This document shows, one piece after another, positions 1 through 5,404 of a stretch of 9,689 nucleotides of DNA. Within the stretch, counting starts at the first letter, position 1. The number at the start of each line of letters is the position of its first letter. This DNA is from Candidatus Harrisonbacteria bacterium (GTDB lineage: Bacteria > Patescibacteriota > Minisyncoccia > UBA6257 > 1-14-0-10-44-23), in NCBI GenBank assembly GCA_023244975.1, contig JAHFLG010000035.1, positions 1-9,689 on the forward strand, in the 5' to 3' direction. The position numbers and the translations under genes were made by a program. A model generated the notes under the pieces. That model was not told the DNA's origin. It ran no database searches and saw nothing but the letters and a program-made list of their open reading frames with translations.

Positions 1-2
1 AC

Positions 3-839
3 GATGAGGAAAGTGATACAGACGTATACCATGAGAAAGACACATGGCAGGTAGTCCGTTGTCTAGGCTGTAATGCAACTGGATTCCGTCACAGAAACGA
101 TGACTATGAGAACGTATGGGAGGATCAAGAGGGCGTAGTGCGCCATAGCGTCGAGATTGATGTCTTCCCTCGGGTAATTCGAAATCACAAGAAGCTTGGT
201 AGCCTCCATCACGTACCGTCTCTTATCAAGCGCGCATATACACAAACGCTTTCGGCCTACAGCGAAAAGGCTTTTGTCCTGGCAAGCATAGGTCTTAGAG
301 CCACTATTGAGGCTGTTTGTAATCAGCTAAAACTAGGTGGTAGTTCGCTAGAACGACGAATTGACCAGTTGTACAAAGGTGGCTACGTGTCCAACGGAGA
401 CAAAAAGCTCCTCCATGCGATTCGATTTCTCGGTAATGACGCTGCCCACGAGATTAAAGAACCCAAGGAGTCTGAACTTCGGGTTGCTTTGGAAATCATT
501 GAACATCTACTGAACTCGGTGTTTATCTTAGAAAAAAAGGCAAGATCACTTGAGACCGTAGTCGACACCTATGAAGAGTTCGTGCCTGTGCTTGCATCCT
601 GCGCAAAGGCGTATGCCGGTGAAGCTGTATTTAGTTTGTCGACACTTCTTGGGCGACAAAGAAGGGTAGTAGGCCAAAACCTTGACGCATTTGAATCAAA
701 GCTAAAGACCGAAATCCAATCGGGGGCAGTTGCTTACCTTCTCTTGGCAAAAGAAGAAAAAGTCGGCGGTCGCGACGTACAGCTATATTCCATCGGCAAT
801 ACTGATGGTATTGAAGTCGATGACAACCTTCCGTTCTGA
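3..839 (+). CDS. DUF4145-type protein with zinc ribbon, 5' end outside the window
   Basis: The frame is open from the left edge of the window (first full codon at 3) to TGA at 837-839, so the start lies upstream. A GTG at 138 is in frame, but I do not choose it because protein-like sequence precedes it, including a CxxC pair (VRCLGCNATGF; codons at 60 and 69) that fits one half of an N-terminal zinc ribbon. The helical part follows: YSEKAFVLASIGLRATIEAVCNQL, then the signature RFLGNDAAHE, then EIIEHLLNSVF. This is the pattern of DUF4145, a family I recall as HEPN-like and frequent beside restriction or defence genes; that link is background knowledge, not shown here. The arginine-to-histidine spacing (seven residues between) is longer than the canonical HEPN Rx4-6H, so RNase activity should not be assumed. 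The gene ends 6 bp before an attC, so it is the cargo of a cassette. Family call moderately sure, function unknown. Confidence 0.72.
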   Translation, partial: DEESDTDVYHEKDTWQVVRCLGCNATGFRHRNDDYENVWEDQEGVVRHSVEIDVFPRVIRNHKKLGSLHHVPSLIKRAYTQTLSAYSEKAFVLASIGLRATIEAVCNQLKLGGSSLERRIDQLYKGGYVSNGDKKLLHAIRFLGNDAAHEIKEPKESELRVALEIIEHLLNSVFILEKKARSLETVVDTYEEFVPVLASCAKAYAGEAVFSLSTLLGRQRRVVGQNLDAFESKLKTEIQSGAVAYLLLAKEEKVGGRDVQLYSIGNTDGIEVDDNLPF

Positions 840-845
840 GATAGT

Positions 846-914
846 GCCGAACCCATCATTCAACACGAACTGGCGCGATAAAGCCGCGCCAGCCGGTTAA
901 TTCGGACGTTAAGT
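846..914 (+). other. attC recombination site 1 (69 bp)
   Basis: The left core GCCGAAC (846-852) and right core GTTAAGT (908-914) bracket an imperfect palindrome. The inner stem is perfect: CTGGCGCG (870-877) against CGCGCCAG (885-892) with a 7-nt loop. The outer arms CATTCAAC and GGTTAATTCGG also pair roughly. Recombination would fall between G908 and T909. The left core has one mismatch to RYYYAAC (G at the fourth position). It closes the DUF4145 cassette and opens the next one. Confidence 0.88.
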
Positions 915-925
915 TGCAGAGCGCT

Positions 926-1279
926 ATGTCGAACGGCCTTTTCATCATCATCCAGTGCGCCCTGATGCTGGGGCCACCATGGCTTGCACTGCGTGCCGCA
1001 AGGGATGCTGCGGCAAAGGGTGCGCAGGCCGACGGCCTGATCCGCTGGGCTACCGGGATGCTTGCTCTAGGCGCTGCATCTCTTGCGTTTGGCTACTACT
1101 CACTCTGGGAAATCCACACAGACGAGGTTTGGCAACAGAGAAATGTCGACGCGCCAGGAATTGTTCTTGCGCTCGAAGCGCTTACGTATCCGCTGATGGC
1201 TTTTTTCATCACAATGCCATTTGCTGCGTTCATCTGGAAGCAGTCAAAGAACAGAGTGGCCAAGCGAGATGCAACTTAA
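926..1279 (+). CDS. small membrane protein, three predicted TM helices
   Basis: A 117-residue protein that I do not recognise. Hydrophobic segments lie at about residues 5-22 (FIIIQCALMLGPPWLAL), 41-61 (RWATGMLALGAASLAFGYYSL) and 81-104 (GIVLALEALTYPLMAFFITMPFAAF). A positively charged loop (ALRAARDAAAKGAQ) follows the first helix and a basic tail (KQSKNRVAKRD) ends the protein, which suggests an inner-membrane protein with a cytoplasmic C-terminus. I chose ATG 926 over the in-frame TTG at 914, which overlaps the last base of the attC core. No good Shine-Dalgarno is visible, so translation may be weak. The stop TAA (1277-1279) lies inside the left core of the next attC, a tight packing common in cassettes. 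Attack from phage, transport or stress roles are all possible; nothing in the sequence decides. Confidence 0.72.
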   Translation: MSNGLFIIIQCALMLGPPWLALRAARDAAAKGAQADGLIRWATGMLALGAASLAFGYYSLWEIHTDEVWQQRNVDAPGIVLALEALTYPLMAFFITMPFAAFIWKQSKNRVAKRDAT

Positions 1280-1342
1280 CATTTTGGTCAAGCGAACCAG
1301 CGCCAGCTTCGCTGGCTGGTCCGCTTACCGCGCACGTTAGAC
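1274..1342 (+). other. attC recombination site 2 (69 bp)
   Basis: Left core ACTTAAC (1274-1280) and right core GTTAGAC (1336-1342) fit RYYYAAC/GTTRRRY. A long stem lies between them: 1291-1307 (AGCGAACCAGCGCCAGC) pairs with 1311-1325 (GCTGGCTGGTCCGCT) across a TTC loop, with a 2-nt bulge. The left core contains the stop codon of the preceding gene. The predicted exchange point is G1336/T1337. Confidence 0.92.
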
Positions 1343-1371
1343 ATTATGAAAATCCCTGCTATGCGTGTCGA

Positions 1372-1465
1372 GTATCGAATATTGATCAATGGATAGAAAA
1401 TATCTTCTAACCTTGATTTAGAAATACCGTATTGATATATTCGGCACATATATTTAGCTTTCGGT
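1372..1465 (+). repeat. attI-like segment, copy of the region beside the intI remnant
   Basis: This segment aligns with the attI candidate at 3987-4081. In the ungapped part, 1385-1441 against 4000-4056, I count 41 identical bases out of 57. Shared blocks in register are ATCAATnnATAGAAAA, CTTGATTTAGA and TTGATATATT. After a 1-bp indel, ACATATATTTA (1446-1456) matches ACATCTATTTA (4062-4072). The base that would be the attI core reads TTTCGGT (1459-1465) against GTTGGGC, so the exchange guanine is lost here. The segment sits inside the VOC cassette, 30 bp after its entry point. It may be a captured or relict attI, or a shared promoter module. Confidence 0.6.
1413..1441 (+). promoter_or_regulatory. 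sigma-70-type promoter ahead of the VOC cassette gene
   Basis: TTGATT (1413-1418), a 17-bp spacer, and TATATT (1436-1441) match the -35 and -10 consensus at 4/6 and 5/6. It reads toward the VOC gene, whose ATG is 45 bp downstream. The same hexamers with the same spacing occur at 4028-4056. A cassette with its own promoter does not depend on the array promoter. Not experimentally supported. Confidence 0.5.
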
Positions 1466-1485
1466 ATCGAAGCGCGGAGCTCGGG

Positions 1486-1854
1486 ATGTCAAACCTCAAG
1501 ATTACTGAAATCAAAGCATTCGTTCCGTCAAAAGACTTCGAGGTGTCCAAGCAATTCTACAAAGATCTTGGATTCATTATGGCCTCTGATGATGACGGCA
1601 TTGCTTACTTTCATTTTGGTCACGTCAGCTTTCTGCTCCAAGACTTCTGCGCAGAATCTTTTGCTGAAAATTTCATGATGCATATCCTGGTCGAGGATGT
1701 CAGTGCATGGTGGCATCAAGTCCAGGAGAGCGGTGTGCTCACCAAGTACGGTGTCAAGGTCACAGAGTTGGAAGATCAGCCATGGCGCATGCGGGACTTC
1801 TGCCTCTACGATCCTTCGGGGGTTATTTGGCGCATCGGCCAAAATATCCAATAG
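1486..1854 (+). CDS. VOC family protein (glyoxalase/bleomycin-resistance fold), cassette gene
   Basis: A 122-residue protein with the paired beta-alpha-beta pattern of the vicinal oxygen chelate fold. The first half runs ITEIKAFVPSKDFEVSKQFYKDLGF (6-30), followed by AYFHFGHVSFLLQDF. The second starts at MHILVEDVSAWWHQV (65-79) and ends in the family-typical RDFCLYDPSGVIWRIGQN (103-120). H66 occupies a usual ligand-strand position. Nearby relatives include glyoxalases, fosfomycin or bleomycin resistance proteins and many uncharacterised cassette proteins, so the substrate cannot be told. An in-frame ATG at 1432 would add 18 residues, but the -10 of the candidate promoter overlaps it. I therefore prefer ATG 1486, where the family sequence begins and a weak GGAG lies upstream. 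VOC proteins are common integron cargo. The gene is followed by attC 3. Confidence 0.85.
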   Translation: MSNLKITEIKAFVPSKDFEVSKQFYKDLGFIMASDDDGIAYFHFGHVSFLLQDFCAESFAENFMMHILVEDVSAWWHQVQESGVLTKYGVKVTELEDQPWRMRDFCLYDPSGVIWRIGQNIQ

Positions 1855-1886
1855 CAAGGCACAAAACCCGTGTATCCAATAACAAC

Positions 1887-1942
1887 TCCAAATCCATCAT
1901 TCCAGCGGACTGCCTCCGGGGCCGTTGAATTCAAAATTTAGA
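1887..1942 (+). other. attC-like site 3 with a variant AAT/ATT core (56 bp)
   Basis: The right core reads ATTTAGA (1936-1942) and the left core TCCAAAT (1887-1893), which pair at 6 of 7 positions. The invariant AAC/GTT triplets are replaced by the compensated pair AAT/ATT. The inner stem ATTCCAGCGG (1899-1908, near the centre of the left arm) pairs with CCGTTGAAT (1922-1930) with a single extra C, like the extrahelical base of active attC hairpins. It lies where an attC is expected, between two genes, and the next ATG is 8 bp downstream. Confidence 0.62.
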
Positions 1943-1950
1943 GCACATCA

Positions 1951-2388
1951 ATGGAAAGCCACATCCTTGCCAATGCTGAATTGGTGCGAAAAGTAGCCTT
2001 CGATCAGCTTGGCGAATCAATTCAATTCTACGAGGCCGGGGTGCGCTGGCTCGACAAATACATTGATGTCCAGCGAGAGAGCGCCAGCGCTGAAGTCAAG
2101 GCGAAATTGCCGAATACCTTAGGTTCATTTCTTGGGGAGAGTATTCGCCAAACATATGGTGGCCAATGGATTGAAGATCCAGAGTACGGGTGGATGGTTA
2201 GAATCGACGAAGGCGTATCGGTCTTTCCGTTTAACAAGGTCACCAAGCATCTGTCCAACGAAGATGGCGATTCCGTTCTCGGCCTATTCACGGCCATCCC
2301 AGGAATGCTCGAGTATGCTGCCAAGCAAAGGCAAGAAGTTGGCAGCGATAGCCAACCGAGTAACCGCCCTTGGTGGAAGTTCTGGTGA
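1951..2388 (+). CDS. DUF3806-like protein of unknown function
   Basis: A 145-residue soluble protein. An N-terminal amphipathic helix region (LVRKVAFDQLGESIQFYEAGVRWLDKYIDVQR, about 11-42) precedes LGSFLGESIRQTYGGQW (57-73), EYGWMVRIDEGVSVFPFNKVTKHL and DSVLGLFTAIPG. The order 'GxxLGExxxxxxGGxW ... PFxxVxK ... DSVLxLF' resembles DUF3806 and similar small DUFs seen in cassettes; the assignment is from memory and only moderate. The tail SNRPWWKFW is rich in tryptophan and looks like an appended C-terminus. The ATG lies 8 bp after the attC 3 core, with TAGAG as the only Shine-Dalgarno-like stretch. The stop TGA (2386-2388) is 6 bp before the next ATG, so the next gene could be translationally coupled. 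Confidence 0.68.
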   Translation: MESHILANAELVRKVAFDQLGESIQFYEAGVRWLDKYIDVQRESASAEVKAKLPNTLGSFLGESIRQTYGGQWIEDPEYGWMVRIDEGVSVFPFNKVTKHLSNEDGDSVLGLFTAIPGMLEYAAKQRQEVGSDSQPSNRPWWKFW

Positions 2389-2394
2389 GCACGA

Positions 2395-2997
2395 ATGCGC
2401 CCTAACCCATTAACTGAGAGGCGTCACAGAATACAAATTGAACCGCTTTCATGGTGGGTCTCAGAGTTTACAGAAATCGTGCCGGTAGGACATGTGCTAC
2501 GCCCTTGCCTGTTTGACAATTGGACTCGATTTCACTCATTGCCTGAGTCCAAGCGATACGCTGAGGATGAAGTCGAATATGCGGAAATATTGCGCCGCCA
2601 CTTGGCCGTTGGGAACGAAATATTTGAGCCGGGAGAGCAAATATATGTCTTTCAATCTCGCCTTGCTAAGGGGAAGAAGAGTGAGAAGCGAGCGACCTTC
2701 CTTGCAGGGCGACAACTGCGCCAGAAGATAATAAAAATTCCTTCGCAACAGCCAGAGAACGACGATCAATACTGCGTGCGATCATTAATTACGACCTGGA
2801 TTCCTGACTTCTTCAACATGCTTAATCGCCAACTGGCGGACTGGATTGAATCGAACGTTACCTTCGTATCACCAAGAACGAAGAACATCTACTGCCCTTA
2901 TGACGGCGGAATGGATGTCTTCACGTTCTCCATGCCGCCCGCCTCACTTGAAGAGAAATTTAAGTCCTGGATGTCTACTAGAGAGGACAGATTATGA
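2395..2997 (+). CDS. DUF3885-like protein starting inside a half attC
   Basis: A 200-residue protein. The conserved-looking part begins near residue 15 (IEPLSWWVSEF) and includes RPCLFDNWTRFHSLPESKRYAEDEVEYAEILRRH (about 37-70). Later come GEQIYVFQSRLAKGKK, the acidic-aromatic NIYCPYDGGMDVFTFS (about 164-179) and the end FKSWMSTREDRL. This pattern (HSLPESKRY, YDGGMDV, KSWxS) reminds me of DUF3885-type proteins of unknown function, possibly immunity-like; moderate to low certainty. The first dozen residues, MRPNPLTERRHR, are a translation of attC-like DNA, since the codons for RPN cover the left core. No other ATG follows before the conserved part, so the native start was probably lost or replaced. 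Coupling to the upstream stop codon may drive translation. Confidence 0.6.
   Translation: MRPNPLTERRHRIQIEPLSWWVSEFTEIVPVGHVLRPCLFDNWTRFHSLPESKRYAEDEVEYAEILRRHLAVGNEIFEPGEQIYVFQSRLAKGKKSEKRATFLAGRQLRQKIIKIPSQQPENDDQYCVRSLITTWIPDFFNMLNRQLADWIESNVTFVSPRTKNIYCPYDGGMDVFTFSMPPASLEEKFKSWMSTREDRL
2399..2424 (+). other. left half of an attC, right half missing
   Basis: GCCCTAACCCATTAAC has the left core and left arm of an attC just after the DUF3806-like gene. No GTTRRRY core and no complementary arm follow within a normal attC length. The next ORF is already open through it. It is best read as a deletion scar that fused two cassettes. Confidence 0.5.
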
Positions 2998-2998
2998 A

Positions 2999-3020
2999 GC
3001 CCAACCCTTCGTTACAGTGA
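2999..3020 (+). other. left half of an attC after the DUF3885-like gene
   Basis: GCCCAAC (2999-3005) followed by CCTTCGTTA has the form of an attC left core and arm. It begins 2 bp past the stop. No matching right core is seen in the next 130 bp; the nearest candidate, GTTTAAA near 3119, does not pair with it. The array segment breaks here and attC-free DNA follows. Confidence 0.52.
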
Positions 3021-3252
3021 TAAAGAGGATCAATAACAGGCAGGGAATGCTCAAGAATTTAATGGGTGAATGGTATAGACCGCCTATTAAACCCAATGAC
3101 GGGATGGGGAATTGCGATGTTTAAAGTAACTAAGCCGCAGCCTAAATAATTGGCCTTAGATGGCACAAAGCCAACACCAGTAAAATAAATTAAAAAGAGT
3201 TACAATCAACGCACCGTCTTAATCACGTCATTCACCCTGCAAGCCAAAACTT
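3021..3252. other. intergenic stretch, no gene seen
   Basis: Between the broken attC and the palindrome before the YdhR-like gene I find no convincing coding sequence. A reading frame running to 3124 is an out-of-frame continuation over the DUF3885-like gene and has no recognisable features. Composition becomes clearly AT-rich after about 3130. Confidence 0.5.
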
Positions 3253-3281
3253 TTGAATGACATGCTTAAGCGTTCATTCAA
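3253..3281. promoter_or_regulatory. palindrome, possible operator of the YdhR-like gene
   Basis: The arms TTGAATGA (3253-3260) and TCATTCAA (3274-3281) are perfect inverted repeats. Centred between them, off by half a base, is the 8-bp palindrome GCTTAAGC (3264-3271). Arms of the TGAATGA/TCATTCA type recur in TetR-family operators, though with tighter spacing. It lies about 70 bp upstream of the YdhR-like start, a reasonable place for a repressor site. No TetR gene is in the window. Confidence 0.42.
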
Positions 3282-3351
3282 GCAGATTGCCTAAGGCATC
3301 CGTTTTCAAATGCTGAATATCCTCGTCCACATTGCCCACTAGGAGACGCAC

Positions 3352-3666
3352 ATGATCATCGTCTTTACCAGCTTCACACTACCCAAACCCATCACTCAAG
3401 AAGAAGCCCGCAGCATCTTCATGAGCACCGCACCCAAGTATCAAGGCGTACCAGGCTTGTTTCGCAAACACTATGTACTCTCACAAGATGGTGGCACCGC
3501 AGGCGGGGTCTATCTTTGGAATTCAAGAGCCGAAGCAGAAGCAATGTACACCGAAGCATGGCGTACCTTTGTGAAAGAGAAGTACGGCACTGAACCCACT
3601 GTTACCTACTTTGAAAGCCCAGTGACGGTTGATAACGTGGTTCAGCAAATCATTAGCGCTGAGTAG
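3352..3666 (+). CDS. YdhR/ABM-type putative monooxygenase
   Basis: A 104-residue protein beginning MIIVFTSFTLPKPITQEEARSIFMST. It continues with YQGVPGLFRKHYVLSQDGGTAGGVYLWNSRAEAEAMY (about 30-66) and FVKEKYGTEPTVTYFESPV. This is the pattern of the dimeric alpha-beta barrel (ABM/YdhR) family: a short beta strand, a helix, then 'G LxxKxYxLSxDGxxxGGVYLWxSxxxAxxxY'. Members are annotated as putative mono-oxygenases, mostly without known substrate. AGGAG at 3341-3345, 6 bp before ATG 3352, makes the start secure. Unlike its neighbours it has no attC and sits between a palindrome and an inverted repeat, so it looks like a conventional gene with its own control placed within the integron. It separates the left array from the intI remnant. 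Confidence 0.85.
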   Translation: MIIVFTSFTLPKPITQEEARSIFMSTAPKYQGVPGLFRKHYVLSQDGGTAGGVYLWNSRAEAEAMYTEAWRTFVKEKYGTEPTVTYFESPVTVDNVVQQIISAE

Positions 3667-3679
3667 TGATGAACCATTT

Positions 3680-3710
3680 GAAGCTCAATGAAATTCTCCC
3701 ATTGAGCTTC
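3680..3710. terminator. 11-bp perfect inverted repeat behind the YdhR-like gene
   Basis: GAAGCTCAATG (3680-3690) and CATTGAGCTTC (3700-3710) form a perfect 11-bp stem with a 9-nt loop, starting 14 bp after the stop codon. No T-run follows on either strand, so an intrinsic terminator is only one reading. An mRNA-stabilising hairpin or a protein site is also possible. Confidence 0.5.
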
Positions 3711-3762
3711 ACTACCTGATGGCAACACTCCTTGCACGAGACTGTATTAGCTTGTGAGTGAG

Positions 3763-3951
3763 CTACCAGACTAGATGTTGATATGAAGATTTAGATTGAT
3801 AACTTGGGCTGCTTTTGTCACGAAATAGGATAAAGTGCTGTATCCAATCGACATAAGCGTCTTCAGTGCGTATGGAATAATGCCGGGTACGAATACCGCT
3901 ACGCAGTTGATCAAGAAGCTTGAGTGGTTGAGGATTTGGCTGAGTATCCAT
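3763..3951 (-). pseudogene. intI: truncated integron integrase, N-terminal ~46 codons
   Basis: On the minus strand from ATG 3951 the frame reads MDTQPNPQPLKLLDQLRSG and continues IRTRHYSIRTEDAYVDWIQHFILFRDK. This is the characteristic N-terminus of IntI tyrosine recombinases (compare the class 1 pattern '[31 protein letters not shown]'). Homology ends at about codon 46 (near 3814). The following SSPSYQSKSSYQHLVW and the TAG at 3763-3765 do not match the family. About 290 residues are missing, including the catalytic RKHRHY residues and the IntI-specific insert, so the product cannot be active. ATG 3993 would be an upstream alternative start, but 3951 fits the family length. It is divergent from the cassettes to its right, the standard intI-attI-cassette arrangement. 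Confidence 0.9.
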
Positions 3952-3986
3952 CCGCAAAATTTTAGGGTTATAAAACTGATCGGCAA

Positions 3987-4081
3987 ACATCAAAGGCTTA
4001 TCAATTAATAGAAAAAGTGAACAATGCTTGATTTAGACAAAACACCTTGATATATTTAGATACATCTATTTAACGTTGGGC
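3987..4081 (+). other. attI: attI candidate beside the intI remnant
   Basis: The AT-rich region between the intI start and the first right-hand cassette ends in AACGTTGGGC. GTTGGGC (4075-4081) matches GTTRRRY, with exchange expected between G4075 and T4076. Unlike attC it lacks a full palindrome, as expected for attI. Position next to the integrase start and orientation both fit. A related segment occurs at 1372-1465. Confidence 0.72.
4028..4056 (+). promoter_or_regulatory. candidate cassette promoter (Pc-like) inside attI
   Basis: TTGATT (4028-4033), 17 bp, TATATT (4051-4056), reading away from intI into the array. Hexamers and spacing are the same as at 1413-1441. A cassette promoter within the attI region is known from several integrons, so this is the most likely driver of the genes from 4185 on. 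Confidence 0.52.
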
Positions 4082-4184
4082 GTCGCAAGCTTACTGGCGT
4101 GATCACACTCCAATCACTCTACAGTCTTGTTTGCATTTGCCCCACGCCAGTTCCTATTTGCGCAGAGCTTCAAAGGAGGCATTG

Positions 4185-4487
4185 ATGTTTGAAAGCGGCA
4201 TAGAACGTACCGTTGTTCTCTCAGCGATTGGCCTCTGGTTCGCCCACGGCTGGTATCTAAATTCCAGACTAGCCCAGGTTCATTCCAAGCTAGACCGCGT
4301 ACTCGAAAACTTCAATGGCCTGCGTCAGTATCTATACGAAATCGATCCTCAGTTCAATGATGAGCGCTTAAGTGCGAACGCCTTCGAGCGCAGAGAATCG
4401 CTATTTGCTGGTATGAACCACATGGAGTTGCTTCAGAAGAAAAAGCAAGAGGGGAACCGTACGTTGAATTCGTCCTTTGTGGAGTAG
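4185..4487 (+). CDS. small single-pass membrane protein, first cassette after attI
   Basis: A 100-residue protein I do not recognise. A hydrophobic N-terminal segment (TVVLSAIGLWFAHGWYL, about 9-25) is followed by a charged, helical and possibly coiled stretch (SRLAQVHSKLDRVLENFNGLRQYLYEI, about 27-53) and a polar tail with KKKQEGN. This suggests an N-in anchor with a soluble helical domain. AAAGGAGG at 4172-4179 lies 5 bp before ATG 4185, a near-perfect ribosome binding site. I therefore choose it over the in-frame ATG at 4131, which adds 18 basic residues before the anchor. About 100 bp separate the attI core from the start. It is the first gene after the attI-borne promoter, the position of highest expected expression. 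Confidence 0.72.
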   Translation: MFESGIERTVVLSAIGLWFAHGWYLNSRLAQVHSKLDRVLENFNGLRQYLYEIDPQFNDERLSANAFERRESLFAGMNHMELLQKKKQEGNRTLNSSFVE

Positions 4488-4510
4488 TTACTCGTGCCGA
4501 ACCGTACGAC

Positions 4511-4566
4511 ACCTAACCCTTCCTTCAAGCGGCCCCGTTCCGGCCAACTTAAGTCAAACGTTAAGC
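4511..4566 (+). other. attC recombination site (56 bp)
   Basis: Left core ACCTAAC (4511-4517) and right core GTTAAGC (4560-4566) fit the consensus. Arms CTTCAAG and AACTTAAG face each other, and GGCC/GGCC closes a CCGTTCC loop. It lies 23 bp after the previous stop and 7 bp before the next ATG. Confidence 0.9.
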
Positions 4567-4573
4567 GTCGTAA

Positions 4574-5275
4574 ATGACTCCCGATCCGATCCCCGAACTC
4601 TCTATAGAACTCACCCAGCGAATCCGCCTTGTACGGCGTGACATGGGCGATTTGCTGTTTCACTTCACGCGTGGTGCTGAGCCAATATGGCACGAGATGC
4701 GTGGCCACAAGTGGAACGTTGCCGAAACTGCGGCGACCGTTTTGATGAAGATCCTTCAGCAAGGGTTACGTGGTTCATCAAAGTGGACCTATGGAATCGA
4801 CGCCGTATGTCTCACAGAAGCTCCGATCCAGGAGTTCAGTTCTTTGTTTTCGCTCGCTACTATTGCATCAGAAAAGCACCTTCGACCAAGATATGAACCA
4901 TACGGCGTTGCTGTCAGCAAGTCGTGGCTGTTCGCTCAAGGTGGAAGGCCCGTTATTTACGACCATCCAAGTGCCAGGGACAAGTACCCAACAGACTTGC
5001 TGTACCGCTTCTGTCCATACGATCCTCTAAATGGCATAGACTACACTTGGGAACGAGAGTGGAGAGTACAAACAACTCAATTGAAGCTCGACCCCAAGCA
5101 CACACTTGTAATCGTGCCGACTTCCGCTGAGGCATTTGAGATAGTCTACGAACATGCCAACCCCGAAGTCGACGTTAACGCGGACGGTAGTGCGAACGGC
5201 GTGTTCCATACTCCAACTTGGTTGGCGGTTTCTCTAGACATGTTTGGCTTCAACTATGGCGCGAACGACGCCTAG
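4574..5275 (+). CDS. AbiGi/DUF2971-like 'HFTR' protein, possible abortive-infection factor
   Basis: A 233-residue soluble protein. In order it shows LLFHFTRG (28-34), TVLMKILQQGLRGSS (55-69), CLTEAPI (79-85), EPYGVAVSKSWLFAQGGRPVIYD (108-130) and YTWEREWRVQ (158-167). The set 'HFTK/R ... LxxILxxGL ... CFTExPL ... YGIxxxKxxxxxxGxxPVxY ... WExEWRV' is that of the AbiGi/DUF2971 group, some members of which are named as abortive phage resistance proteins. The N-terminal HxT followed by 'ILxxGL' resembles DarT-type ADP-ribosyltransferases, so H30 and E160 or E162 could be active-site residues. That part is inference. The ATG is 7 bp after an attC core without a visible Shine-Dalgarno, and the stop TAG overlaps the next attC left core. 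It is a complete cassette with no partner antitoxin visible beside it. Confidence 0.72.
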   Translation: MTPDPIPELSIELTQRIRLVRRDMGDLLFHFTRGAEPIWHEMRGHKWNVAETAATVLMKILQQGLRGSSKWTYGIDAVCLTEAPIQEFSSLFSLATIASEKHLRPRYEPYGVAVSKSWLFAQGGRPVIYDHPSARDKYPTDLLYRFCPYDPLNGIDYTWEREWRVQTTQLKLDPKHTLVIVPTSAEAFEIVYEHANPEVDVNADGSANGVFHTPTWLAVSLDMFGFNYGANDA

Positions 5276-5341
5276 CCTAACCCCTCGTTCACCGGAGCGT
5301 CAACGGCAAGCCACCAAGCCCGGTTAACTCGAACGTTAAAC
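5275..5341 (+). other. attC recombination site (67 bp)
   Basis: Left core GCCTAAC (5275-5281) and right core GTTAAAC (5335-5341) match the consensus exactly. The arms CTCGTTCACCGG and CCGGTTAACTCGAAC pair with a few unpaired bases, as in active attC sites. The last base of the preceding stop codon is the first base of the left core. Confidence 0.93.
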
Positions 5342-5404
5342 TGCACACAATAGGCGTCATATCACGCCCGCCGGGTAATCACTTACTTAATCGGAGAACT
5401 ATAA

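Noticed and set aside
955..1410. Long + strand ORF over the small membrane protein gene
   Set aside because: It is an out-of-frame shadow: rich in Cys and Arg, runs through attC 2, and has no family resemblance.
2466..2472. GTTTACA as right core of the attC after the DUF3806-like gene, with CTGAGA/TCTCAG arms
   Set aside because: It does not pair with the left core CCCTAAC and the arm spacing is lopsided; the 6-bp match is probably chance.
3771..3986. Second minus-strand ORF overlapping the intI remnant
   Set aside because: It is another frame without IntI motifs, so not a frameshifted continuation of the integrase.
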